Source: Hemileia vastatrix (taxonomy: Eukaryota > Basidiomycota > Pucciniomycetes > Pucciniales > Zaghouaniaceae). From it: a stretch of 64,000 nt of DNA. The stretch lies in assembly GCA_030280995.1 (NCBI GenBank), contig JASXTE010000015.1:27967001-28031000 (forward strand), in the 5' to 3' direction. The position numbers and the translations under genes were made by a program. The notes beneath the pieces were generated by a model. It did no database searches. It was not told the DNA's origin and saw only the letters and a list, made by a program, of their open reading frames with translations. Position 1 is the stretch's first letter, and every line of letters begins with the position of its first letter. This document shows positions 19,765 to 30,799 of the stretch, piece after piece.

Positions 19765-22700
19765 CAGGGGCTGATCACTCTAATGTTGTAATCTCTCCTC
19801 AGGATGAGATCCCGGATTGCAATAGGTCAGCTCACTTGGAGATAATTCAAGTGGATTCTCAATTATTTTCTGTTAATATTACTTTGGAGTGCAAATACTT
19901 TATGGACTTTTCTATATGTTTATTGGATTTACCCTGTTTTTCTATAAAATTTAAAAATGGTGAAAAAGGCAAAATGGGCCAAATTAGGTTGGATAAAAAT
20001 TGGAAGGGTATGTTTTATGACCTCCATCAAGAGGTTAAACTGCAAGTATCTCCTTCTATTACGGACCTCCAGCAAGAGGGTAAACTGCAAAAATCTTATC
20101 AAAACCCAATTAAAAATCTTAGTATAATTAAAACACAAAAAAATAATTTTTGTGAAAATGCTATTACGGACCTCCAGAAAGAGGTTAAACTGCAAGTATC
20201 TCCTTCTATTACGGACCTCCAGCAAGAGGGTAAACTGCAAAAATCACATCAAAATCAAATAAAAAATCTCGGTATAATTAAAACACGAAAAAATAATTTT
20301 TGTGAAAATTCAATTCCGGTTCTCCAGCAAGAGGTTAAACTGCCAACTTTCTTTACGGTTGATTTACTGTTGGATAAGGGAAGCAAAGGTGTTGGAAAAT
20401 CTGTTTATAAATTAGACGAGGGAAAGGAGAAAAGGGTAAAATTTAAAAATGAAATAAAATATTTTTCTAATTTTTCTTATTCCGATTCTGGAAATGAAGA
20501 AGATTCATTTGATGAAATATGTAATGGTGATAAAAAAGTAAATGTTTTACCTCAAGTTTATTTAGATGTGGACGCAGCCAAATATAAGAAGGTAGCAAAT
20601 AAAGTTCGACCTATTAATGAACCGCTACCTGCTGAATTAAATCCACCCTTGAGAAGACCAAGGTTATCAAGAGATCCTTATGAAAGTCCCTTGGTAAAGA
20701 ATCCGCCTGAATTTTATGAGATGTCAAGAATCACTTTTGAGAGACTGGGTGTTGTTAATTTTGGACCTGATGGTTGGTTGTCTGGAGAAGAGAAGAAGTT
20801 GTTGTTGGATGTGATGGTCAAGCGAGAGAAGGCCATTGCTTTTGTAGAAGAGGAGAGGGGTGTGTTGAAGCATTCCAATGGGGAGCCTTACAAGATTCCT
20901 GTGGTATGTCATGAACCGTGGCAGCAGAAACCAATTCCTATTCCAGCTGCATTAAAAGAAGCCTATATTGAAGTTGTCAGAGAATGGATACGCACTGGAC
21001 TGTATGAGCAATCAACGTCAAGTTATTCTAGTCCGGTATTTTGTATCAAGAAACCGAATGGCAAGCTTAGAGTTGTTCATGATCTAAGGGAATTAAATAG
21101 GGTTACAATAAAGGATGCTGGGATACCACCTAGTGCTGAGGAGTTTGTTGAAGCGTTTGCAGTGAGAGTGTGTTATGGTTTGGGAGATATTATGGGTGGA
21201 TATGATGAGAGAGAGTTACATCCGGACTCAAGGCCTCTCACTACATTCGATACGCCACTTGGACGGTTACAGTTAACAAGATTACCTCAAGGAGCAACAA
21301 ATTTGGTTGCAGTTTATCAAGCTCAGATGGCTTGGATCCTTCAAGACGAAATTCCACAATATGCTGGAATCTTTATAGATGATGGAGGAATTAAGGGACC
21401 AACAACCGACTATGATAACCAGGTGTTGGAAGAGAATCCCAGGATACGCAAATTCATTTGGGAGTTTGAAATTACATTAGAAAGAATCTTGTTTCGAATT
21501 GAAGAGGCTGGTTTAACTATTTCAGGTTCGAAATTTTCATGTTGTGTGCCAGCCTTAGAAATATTAGGCCATGTGGTATGTAGAGAGGGTAGGATTATGT
21601 CAAAGAAGAAAGTTAACAAAATTCAGTCCTGGCCAAGACCCAAGAATACGACCGAAGTTAGAGGGTTTTTAGGCGTTTGCATATATGTTAGAATGTTTAT
21701 CAAGGACTTTTCTTCATTGGCAGCTCCATTGAGACGGTTAAAGAGAAAGGATGCAGACTGGGAGTGGGATGAAGAGTGTGAGAAGGCGTTTGTGAAGTTG
21801 AAGGAGGTTGTGGGGAAGGATTTAGTCCTGCACAAGTTGGATTATAAAAAAAAGGCTGGCAGAATTAATTTAGCAGTTGATTCGAGTCAGATTGCAGCTG
21901 GGGCAGTTTTGTCTCAGATGGATAAAGCTGGTTACATCAGGCCAGTTAGGTATGAATCTGTAGTATTTACTGAGGTCGAATCAAGATATTCTCAACCAAA
22001 ATTGGAAATATGTGGTGTGGCAAAAATACTGAAGAAACTTCAGCATATTTTGTGGGGGCAACATTTTGAGTTGCAAGTGGATGCGAAATCGTTAATCCAG
22101 ATGATTAATTCCCCAAGTTTACCGAACGCACCCATGACGAGATGGGTAGCTTTTATTCATCATTTTTCATTTGATTTAGTTCATAAGCCTGGCAAGACTT
22201 TTACTATTCCAGATGGTTTATCAAGGAGACCACCCACTGAAGAAGATTCAGACTCAGAGGAGTTCGATGAAGATATACCTATTATCAAAGCCAGCACTAA
22301 AGGAGCTGAAGACTTTCCATACCTCCCCCATGAGGTTAAACTGGCAGGACTATTGTGTTTAGATTATGGTGATGATGACCTCCACCAAGAGGATAAACTG
22401 GAAAACAGTTTTTATGTTAATATAGGTGTTGGAAAAGGTGTAGATAAATTTGGTAGAAAGGAGGTAGAAGAAGATGAGGTGTATGTAGAGGAAGATGGAT
22501 TGGTAGTGTGGGATAGTAGTAAATTAAGGAATGGTGTATATGTTGGAGAATTAGAGAATTTAAATACAAAGGTGGATAAAGAGAAAGAGGTATTTTCAAA
22601 TACGATTTACGAAGGATCCAAAGGTTCAGAATAAAAACGTCAACATAGCTCGATTAAAGATTTATTTAGGGGTCAACGATTATTGGCTCATTCATGTGCA

Positions 22701-23616
22701 GGTGATATTGGTGATAGAGAAGTCCCTATTGATGTTATATTAATTGATTTTCAAGATGAAGTCTGGGGTCAGACTGGTTTTTATTTTTTGTTAGTCAAAT
22801 ATTTATTGACTTTAGAGAGGCCAGAAGATTGTGAAGACGATGAATGGGTGGCTATCAAGAGGAAGTCAACTACGTTTTACCTATCTTGTTGAAGTTTAAT
22901 GAGGAGGAGGTATCCAAATCCTCAAGTAGTTATAACTCAACAGAAGGGGCAAGAATTAGTTTTGAAATCACTGCATGAAGATCTCGGGCATAGAGGCGTT
23001 GGAGAAACGTTTAGAAGAATTTCTGATCGATTTTGGTGGCCTGGCATGAAGATGGCTGTTAAACAGTGGGTTCAGTCATGTGAAGAATGTCAAAGACAAA
23101 GTTATTTAAGGCCAATAGAACCTGGACGCGCGACCGGTGAATATACACTCTTTGGGAGAGTTAGTTTAGATGCCGTTCATATAAAAGAGGGATGGTATAA
23201 ATATTTAATTGTGGCCAGAGATGATTTATCTGGTTGGGTAGAGGCAGCGCCTCTTATTAATTTAACTGCCAAAAATGTGGCAGAATTTTTTTTGAATAAT
23301 TGGGTATATAGATATGGAGTGATGAAGTTGGTAACGGTAGATGGAGGTCCTGAATTTGGGACAGAGTTTAAAGAGGCCGTATTGAAAGTTGGATCAAAGG
23401 TTAGGGTAGCAACCCCATATTATCCTGAAGCTGAAGGCATGGTTGAAAGAGGGCATCAAGTTATCAAGGATGCTTTAGTTAAAATGTGTGGGACAAGTGC
23501 TGAAAAGTGGAGGCACTATTTACCTTTAGTTTTATTTGCTGATCAAATCACTGCCAAAAGGACGACCGGATTTTCACCTTATGAACTTGTTTTTGGACAG
23601 AAAGCGGTTTTACCGG
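19743..23616 (+). pseudogene. pol: Pol of C, first part: RT, RNase H, integrase core
   Basis: This is a plus-strand frame in the -1 register after gag-protease. The N-terminal segment contains repeated [DV]L-x-QE-x-KL peptides, five in 300 bp, because of an internal duplication absent from D. Reverse transcriptase has FIDD at 21372-21383 and RNase H has LAVDSSQIAAG. The integrase has the H2C2 region (HEDLGH, CEEC) and core Asp, Asp and Glu in LDAVH, VDGGPEF and PEAEGM. Stops TAA (22632-22634) and TGA (22890-22892) break it. D then interrupts it at CCGG 23613-23616, and it resumes at 45625. No chromodomain is present. Confidence 0.9.
19752..19758 (+). promoter_or_regulatory. Candidate -1 slippery site T TTT TTG of C
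   Basis: The gag-protease frame reads CAT TTT TTG GGG TAG. Slippage by -1 gives TTT TTT GGG and enters pol, which is open here. The site lies within the 22-base overlap, six bases before the TAG. Confidence 0.5.
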
Positions 23617-24797
23617 TGTGGTAGCCTAAAGTTTAGTACGGCACCTAAGTACGTAAATGGAGTTATTACGGCGTGCAAGATTGGCATTATTATTTTTTTT
23701 TATAAAAGGGTTTTATTTAATTTATTTGAGTTTTAAATATGGAGAAATTGGTCACGAGCGAATGCCTACAAAAAAACAATTTATTTTACGGAGAAAACTT
23801 ATTTTATGGTCTAAAAAAAATTTATAAGTATCAAGTCAAGACACTCAAGAACCTTGGGAAATTTTCCCAGAATTTTTACTATTTTTCTTATATTTTTAAA
23901 TGAATTTTAAAGTTTTATAGAAATATTTACGTTTTCAAAAATTACTTAACTTTGATGAATTTTCACGGGGTAATTAGAGCTGCGCAGACTACGAAAATTA
24001 GTTTGCTAGGTAAAGGGGAAGTAGCTCTATTATGTGTAATTTTTCTAGATTTTTTATTATGGTTTTAAGGTTCTAAATTGAGTCCGGAAGTCCGGACAGA
24101 CTCCGTTTCGACTCCGTACGGACTCCGTACGGACTCCGCTTTGACTCCGTACGGACTCCGTACGGACTCCGTTCCGGCTCCGTACGGACTCCGTACGGGC
24201 TCCGGATTGACTCTGGAAGAGCTCTGGAGGGGAAAACTTAGGCACGTGACTGGGAATACTTAAGCGCTTCTCAAACTCGAAATTGGGAGGAGGGACACAT
24301 CATACAGCTTAATCATTAACCACCACAGTCTTATTTTTTATTACTCAACAAATTAAAATAACTTGTAATACCCTTATAACTTTATATTTTATATATAACA
24401 TTTTAGAAATACTACTCAACAATTTAAAACACACTTCATACAGGGTATCTTTAGAAAGGTCTTCGTCGCTGGGACTTGATTATTGCTGTCTCATAAAAAT
24501 TCAAAATATTATAAAAACATAAAAGTCAATCTTTACAGATCTTTCACTGGTACACCTTAATTGTTGTTATCAGTATTTCTTTCTCAACAGCCACTTTCAT
24601 TAAATCTCAATAAGCGTTAATTATTTTAGAGTTTCATTATTTTTTTATCAATCAGATTCAAGTAGATTGGTTAGCTTAGTGATTTAGAATTCCCATTTTG
24701 TTATTTTTATTGGAAGGACGGGGTTTTCAGCTAAATCCACATATCTCCTCCGGATTCTGCTTACAGCAAGGCGACTGTAAGAGTTTACCTTACCATA
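23617..24797 (+). repeat. LTR 1 of the D dimer
   Basis: This 1181-bp LTR has ends TGTGGTA/TACCATA. It carries six CCGTACGG units in an 11-bp tandem array at about 24100-24205. It abuts the CCGG duplication on the left. Confidence 0.92.
24081..24215. repeat. 11-bp palindromic repeat array in the D LTR
   Basis: The repeat unit is ACTCCGTACGG with the self-complementary core CCGTACGG. There are about nine units, six with the exact core. The same array occurs at 34491-34625 and 44904-45038; the C LTRs have only one unit. Confidence 0.85.
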
Positions 24798-24799
24798 GT

Positions 24800-24821
24800 T
24801 GGCGCCCAACATGGGGTTCGA
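24800..24821 (+). promoter_or_regulatory. tRNA-Lys primer-binding site of D1
   Basis: TGGCGCCCAACATGGGG follows the LTR after two bases. It matches the tRNA-Lys(CUU) 3' end except for one CpG to CpA change. Confidence 0.7.
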
Positions 24822-24867
24822 TTTCTCTAGCTTTCTTTAAAGACTTACTTGGATCAAGAACGTTCTT

Positions 24868-24933
24868 AGCCTGCAAGAGGCTTATTTTCTGGAACTCTAA
24901 TTGGATTTTTGTTATTGGCCTGCAAGAGGCTTG
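24868..24933 (+). promoter_or_regulatory. Two palindromic repeats in the D1 leader
   Basis: GCCTGCAAGAGGC with flanking T occurs twice, near 24869 and 24918, between primer site and gag. It can form a 4-bp GCCT/AGGC stem. The same pair is in C (near 17051 and 17100) and D2. The location suits a packaging or dimerisation signal, which is inference. Confidence 0.4.
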
Positions 24934-24972
24934 TTATTTTAACGGTTTTTAACGCTTTTCTTATGTTTTGGG

Positions 24973-26154
24973 ATGTCTTCTACTAGTGGAACTGCTATGT
25001 TGGCTGCTGGTGTACCTGTTAGGGCATCAGTAAGGATTGTATCTTGGGTTGGGCCCAAGTTTTCTGGAGATGATTTAGAAGGATTTTTACATAGGTATGA
25101 AACTGCAGCTGCGATTGATGGTGCTTTACCTTTGGATATGGTGAAGCAGATTAGGTTCTTTATTTTGGACAGAGAGGTGGAAAAGGAGGTTATTTCTATG
25201 GATGGTTATAAAGATCAAGATTGGAGAAAGCTCAAGATGGAAATGGAAAAAAGGTGGCCAAAAGTTTATTCATTGGAGGATCTAAAGGATATATCTAGGA
25301 AATGGGAATCAAAAGGTGGTGTAACATCTCTGCATCAGTATCATCAGTTTATGGTTGAATTTCAGGTGGTTCTGGATTATTTGTTGGAGTATGAAATTTT
25401 ATTTCATGATAATGCATCAAAGTATATTTTTTGGGATGCTATGGGGGAAAAGGTTAAGAAAGATGTTTTGATGGTGCTTATTAAAGCAAATTTAATGAAG
25501 GATCTTCCAGATGGAGAAACTAGGATTCCTGGTATGGAGGTGCTAAAGAAGGTTATTTTGGAACATCTGGATACTCATAACTCTGTTGATTTGGACTCTG
25601 GAGAAGACACTGAGGTCGCTCAAGAGATAGAAGAGGATGGTGTAAAAGAACTAGTTACTGATGAAATTTTGGATTCAGCCATTCCTGAAGATTTTGTCCA
25701 GCCTGAAGATATTATTTTTGTTGACTCTTCTGTTTGGAAAGAAGAGGTTTCTGAAGATGAAGATATTATTGTCACTGATGAAGAAAAATTGGATGATGGG
25801 GATAATTTTGTGTTGAATGATTTGGAATCGGATTTAGAGGATTTTTCGCCTCAGTTTTTGTCTTCAGAAGCAGAGACTGTCTGCAATGAAGATATGGATA
25901 TGGTGGATTTGTTACAATCTCAGGGAGAGATTGTTAAGGAGGATATGGTTTTCCCTGCACTAATAAAGAGTGTAGTGGTATTTGATAATAGAGTGCATAA
26001 ATTGGATGCGCTCATATTTTGGAAAAGGGTTGTTTATTTTTTATGTCCAATGGTAGGACAAATTATGGGGGTTTATTTTTGGGTTTTATGGAATCGGTGG
26101 ATAAGCCCTTGGGGCAAAATTTTGGATTATCTCCAGGGGATATCAAGAATTTAA
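24973..26154 (+). CDS. gag: Truncated-type Gag of D1, no zinc knuckle and no protease
   Basis: This is a 393-residue protein. Residues 1-200 are homologous to the capsid-like region of C (VSWVGPKFSGDD, IRFFILDREVEKEV). C's zinc knuckle, spacers and protease are replaced by an acidic stretch (about 205-310) and a hydrophobic, Trp-rich C terminus. The latter includes a possible membrane-length segment near residues 352-372 (FLCPMVGQIMGVYFWVLW). The short VVFDNRVHKL near residue 330 may be the remnant of C's LFDGKVYKF module. It stops at TAA 26152-26154, two bases before a hairpin unit. Capsid function is plausible, but RNA binding and maturation would need help in trans. Confidence 0.85.
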   Translation: MSSTSGTAMLAAGVPVRASVRIVSWVGPKFSGDDLEGFLHRYETAAAIDGALPLDMVKQIRFFILDREVEKEVISMDGYKDQDWRKLKMEMEKRWPKVYSLEDLKDISRKWESKGGVTSLHQYHQFMVEFQVVLDYLLEYEILFHDNASKYIFWDAMGEKVKKDVLMVLIKANLMKDLPDGETRIPGMEVLKKVILEHLDTHNSVDLDSGEDTEVAQEIEEDGVKELVTDEILDSAIPEDFVQPEDIIFVDSSVWKEEVSEDEDIIVTDEEKLDDGDNFVLNDLESDLEDFSPQFLSSEAETVCNEDMDMVDLLQSQGEIVKEDMVFPALIKSVVVFDNRVHKLDALIFWKRVVYFLCPMVGQIMGVYFWVLWNRWISPWGKILDYLQGISRI

Positions 26155-26156
26155 TT

Positions 26157-26216
26157 CCTCCGAAATGAGGATAAACTACCTAAACTCGGCTGAAATTTTT
26201 TTTTTTTTTTTTTTTT
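26157..26216 (+). promoter_or_regulatory. Gag-pol junction of D1: hairpin plus T21
   Basis: Directly after the gag stop lies a hairpin unit: stem CCTC/GAGG, loop CGAAAT, tail ATAAACTA, at 26157-26178. After 17 bases comes a run of 21 T (26196-26216), six bases before the pol ATG at 26223. It is copied exactly in D2 (36567-36626). Confidence 0.6.
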
Positions 26217-26222
26217 ATCGTT

Positions 26223-29200
26223 ATGTCTTCAATTTATTCAGGATTCAAATTATTATGGATGCCCTCATTTTTTGGGGTAGCAGGGGCTGATCGCTCTAAT
26301 GTTGTAATCTCTCCTCAGGATGAGATCCCGGATTGCAATAGGTCAGCTCACTTGGAGATAATTCAAGTGGATTCTCAATTATTTTCTGTTAATATTACTT
26401 TGGAGTGCAAATACGTTTTGGACTTTTCTATATGTTTATTGGATTTACCTGGTTTTTCTATTAAATTTAAAAACGGTGAAAAAGGCAAAATGGGCCAAAT
26501 TAGGTTGGATAAAAATTGGAAGGGTATGTTTATGGACCTCCAGCAAGAGGGTAAACTGCGAAAATCTTATCAAAACCCAATTAAAAATCTCAGTATAATT
26601 AAAACCCAAAAAAATAATTTTTGTGAAAATTCAATTCCGGTCCTCCAGCAAGAGGTTAAACTGCCGACTTTCTTTACGGGTGATTTACTGTTGGATAAGG
26701 GAAAAAAAGGTGTTGGAAAATCTGTTTATAAATTAGACGAGGGAAAGGAGAAAAGGGTAAAATTTAAAAATGAAATAAAATATTTTTCTAATTTTTCTTA
26801 TTCTGATTCTGACGATGAAGAAGATTCATTTGATGAAAGTTTTAATGGCGATGTTTTACCTCAAGCTTATTTAGATGTGGACGCAGCTAAATATAAGAAG
26901 GTAGCAAATAAAGTTCGACCTATTAATGAACCCCTACCTGCTGAATTAAATCCACCTTTGAGAAGACCAAGGTTATCAAGAGATCCTTATGAAAGTCCCT
27001 TGGTAAAGAATCCGCCTGAATTTTCTGAGACGTCAAGAATCACTTTTGAGAGACTGGGTGTTGTTAATTTTGGACCTGATGGTTGGTTGTCTGGAGAAGA
27101 GAAGAAGTTGTTGTTGGATGTGATGGTCAAGCGAGAGAAGGCCATTGCTTTTGAAGAAGAGGAGAGGGGTGTGTTGAAGCATTCCTATGGGGAGCCTTAC
27201 AAGATTCCTGTGGTATGTCATGAACCGTGGCAGCAGAAACCGATTCCTATTCCGGCTGCATTGAAAGAAGCCTATATTGAAGTTGTCAGAGAACGGATAC
27301 GCACTGGACTGTATGAGCAATCAACGTCAAGTTATTCTAGTCCGGTATTTTGTATCAAGAAACCGAATGGCAAGCTTAGAGTTGTTCATGATCTTAGGGA
27401 ATTAAATAGGGTTACAATAAAGGATGCTGGGATACCGCCTAGTGCTGAGGAGTTTGTTGAAGCATTTGCAGGGAGAGTGTGCTATGGATTGGGAGATATT
27501 ATGGGTGGATATGATGAGAGAGAGTTACATCCGGACTCAAGGCCTCTCACTACATTCGATACGCCACTTGGTCGTTTACAGTTAACAAGATTACCTCAAG
27601 GAGCAACAAATTCGGTTGCAGTTTATCAAGCTCAGATGGCTTGGATCCTTCAAGATGAAATTCCACAATATGCTGGAATCTTTATAGATGATGGAGGAAT
27701 TAAGGGACCAACAACCGACTATGATAACCAGGTGTTGGAAGAGAATCCCGGAATACGCAAATTCATTTGGGAGTTTGCAATTACTTTAGAAAGAATCTTG
27801 TTTCGAATTGAAGAGGCTGGTTTAACTATTTCAGGTTCAAAATTTTCATGTTGTGTGCCAGCCTTAGAAATATTAGGCCATGTGGTATGTAGAGAGGGTA
27901 GGATTATGTCCAAGAAGAAAGTTAACAAAATTCAGTCCTGGCCAAGACCCAAGAATACGACCGAAGTTAGAGGGTTTTTAGGTGTTTGCGTATATGTTAG
28001 AATGTTTATCAAGGACTTTTCTTCATTGGCAGCTCCATTGAGACGGTTAACGAGAAAGGATGCAGACTGGGAGTGGGATGAAGAGTGTGAGAAGGCGTTT
28101 GTGAAGTTGAAGGAGGTTGTGGGGAAGGATTTAGTCCTGCACAAGTTGGATTATGGAAAAGATGCTGGTAGAATTTATTTAGCAGTTGATTCAAGTCAGG
28201 TTGCAGCTGGGGCGGTTTTGTCTCAGATGGATAAAGCTGGTTACATCAGGCCAGTTAGGTATGAATCTGTAGTATTTACTGAGGTCGAATCAAGATATTC
28301 TCAACCAAAATTGGAATTATGTGGTGTGGCGAAAATACTGAAGAAACTTCAGCATATTTTGTGGGGGCAACATTTTGAGTTGCAAGTGGATGCGAAATCG
28401 TTAATCCAGATGATTAATTCCCCAAGTTTACCGAACGCACCCATGACGAGATGGGTAGCTTTTATTCAACATTTTTCGTTTGATTTAGTTCATAAGCCTG
28501 GCAAAACTTTTACTATGCCAGATGGTTTATCAAGGAGACCACCCACTGAAGAAGATTCAGACTCAGAAGAGTTCGATGAAGATATACCTATTATCAAAGC
28601 CAGCACTAAAGGAGCTGAAGACTTTCCATACCTCCCCCATGAGGTTAAACTGGCAGGACTATTGTGTTTAGATTATGATGTTGATGACCTCCACCAAGAG
28701 GATAAACTGGAAAATAGTTTTTATGTTAATAAAGGTGTTGGAAAAGGTGTAGATAAATTCGGCAGAGAGGAGGTAGAAGAAGATGTGGTGTATGTAGAGG
28801 AAAATGGATTGGTAGTGTGGGATAGTAGTAAATTAAGGAATGGTGTATATGTTGGAGAATTAGAGAATTTAAATAAAAAGGTGGATAAAGAGAAAGAGGT
28901 ATTTTTGAATACGGTTTTCGAAGGATCCAAAGGTTCAGAAGAAAAACGTCGACATAGCTCGATTAAAGATTTATTTAGGGGTCAACGATTATTGGCTCAT
29001 TCATGTGCAGGTGATATTGGTGATAGAGAAGTCCCTATTGATGTTATATTAATCGATTTTCAAGATGAAGTCTGGGGTCAGACTGGTTTTTATTTTTTGT
29101 TAGTCAAATATTTGTTGACTTTAGAGAGGCCAGAAGATTGTGAAGACGATGAACGGGTGGCTATCAAGAGGAAGTCATCTACGTTTTACCTATCTGGTCG

Positions 29201-30368
29201 ACGTTTAATGAGGAGGAGGTATCCAAATCCTCAAGTAGTTATAACTCAACAGAAGGGGCAAGAATTAGTTTTGAAATCACTGCATGAAGATCTCGGGCAT
29301 AGAGGCGTGGGAGAAACATTTAGAAGAATTTCTGATTGATTTTGGTGGCCTGGCATGAAGATGGCTGTTAAACAGTGGGTTCAGTCATGCGAAGAATGTC
29401 AAAGACAAAGTTATTTAAGGCCAAAAGAACCTGGACGCGCGACCGGTGAAAATACACTCTTTGGGAGAGTTAGTTTAGATGCCGTTCATATAAAAGAGGG
29501 ACGGTATAAATATTTAATTGTGGCCAGAGATGATTTATCTGGTTGGGTAGAGGCAGCGCCTCTTATTAATTTAACTGCCAAAAATGTGGCAGAATTTTTT
29601 TTGAATAATTGGGTATATAGGTATGGGGTGATGAAGTTGGTGACGGTAGATGGAGGTCCTGAATTTGGGACAGAGTTTAAAGAGGCCGTATTGAAAGTTG
29701 GATCAAAGGTTAGGGTAGCAACCCCATATTATCCCGAAGCTGAAGGCATGGTTGAAAGAGGGCATCAAGTTATTAAGGATGCTTTAGTTAAAATGTGTGG
29801 GACAAGTGCCGAAAAGTGGAGGCACTATTTACCTTTAGTTTTATTTGCTGATCGAATCACTGCCAAAAGGACGACCGGATTTTCACCTTATGAACTTGTT
29901 TTTGGACAGAAAGCAGTTTTACCGGTTGATTTAGAAGCTGAATCATATCTTGGAGTTGACTGGGACACGGTCAAAACTACTGAAGAATTATTGTGTGCGA
30001 GAATGATGCAGCTAGAAAAGAAAGAAGAATATTTAGAAAAGGCATATTTGCGGATGATGAAGATCCGAAATCAATCAGTTAGATATTGGGATGAGCGGTT
30101 GGCACATCGATTAAGGAAACCTTTGAACCCAGGTGATATGGTCCTGGTGTATAATAGGAGTTTGGAAAGTCAGTGGGGAAAAATGTTTGCAGATAGGTGG
30201 AATGGACCGTATAAAATCAAGGAGCAAGTTTCCGGCGGTTCATATGTGCTAGAAGAGTTGGATGGAGTAGAATTAAAGAAGAGGGTAGCGGCCGATCAAG
30301 TGAAACGGTTCTATCCTAGAGGCACCAGGAGTGCCGAAGTCTTCCTCCGCAATGAGGATAAACTATGA
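26223..30368 (+). pseudogene. pol: Pol of D1: RT, RNase H, integrase, one TGA
   Basis: This is a continuous frame of 1382 codons with a single TGA at 29337-29339, where C has CGA. The stop lies inside the integrase zinc-binding region, between its His pair and Cys pair. An N-terminal domain of unknown function (about 1-240) contains two [DV]LQQE-x-KL peptides. RT has FIDD at 27681-27692, followed by RNase H (LAVDSSQVAAG). The integrase core has LDAVH, VDGGPEF and PEAEGM, and ends in a GPY-like region (WNGPYKIKEQV). No protease precedes RT. The final residues FLRNEDKL are encoded by the first hairpin unit of the 3' array. RT/RNase H could be made; integrase would need readthrough. Confidence 0.9.
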
Positions 30369-30799
30369 TATCAATGAAACTTTATGGATTCCTCCGCAAT
30401 GAGGATAAACTATGAAATTTCTTAAATTTTATCAACTCCGAAATGAGGATAAACTACAATTTTAATGATATCTACGAAATTTTATGGATTCCTCCGCAAT
30501 GAGGATAAACTATGATATCAATGAAACTTTATGGATTCCTCCGCAATGAGGAAAAACTATGAAATTTCTTAAATTTTATCAACTCCGAAATGAGGGTAAA
30601 CTACAATTTTAATGAAATTTATCAAACTTTATGGATTCCTCCGCAATGAGGATAAACTATGATGTTTATAAAAATCTTATGACGTCCTCCGCAATGAGGA
30701 TAAACTATGAAACTTCTGAAATTTTAGGGATTCCTCCGCAATGAGGATAAACTATAATACCAACAAAAACTTATCGACCTCCGCAATGAGGATAAACTA
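30344..30799 (+). repeat. Hairpin array 1 of D1, 10 units
   Basis: Ten units about 45-55 bp apart overlap the pol stop and extend into the 3' region. Most have stem CCTC/GAGG, loop CGCAAT and tail ATAAACTA. Two have ACTC/GAGG with loop CGAAAT. Spacers are AT-rich and similar to each other. Confidence 0.85.

Noticed and set aside
24057..24263. Open frames on both strands over the 11-bp LTR array (61-62 codons), repeated in each D LTR
   Set aside because: They result from a stop-free 11-bp repeat; no start context or homology, and open on both strands.
29337..29339. Programmed readthrough at the TGA in D integrase
   Set aside because: C has CGA here and other CGA to TGA changes are common; a plain mutation copied by duplication is simpler.
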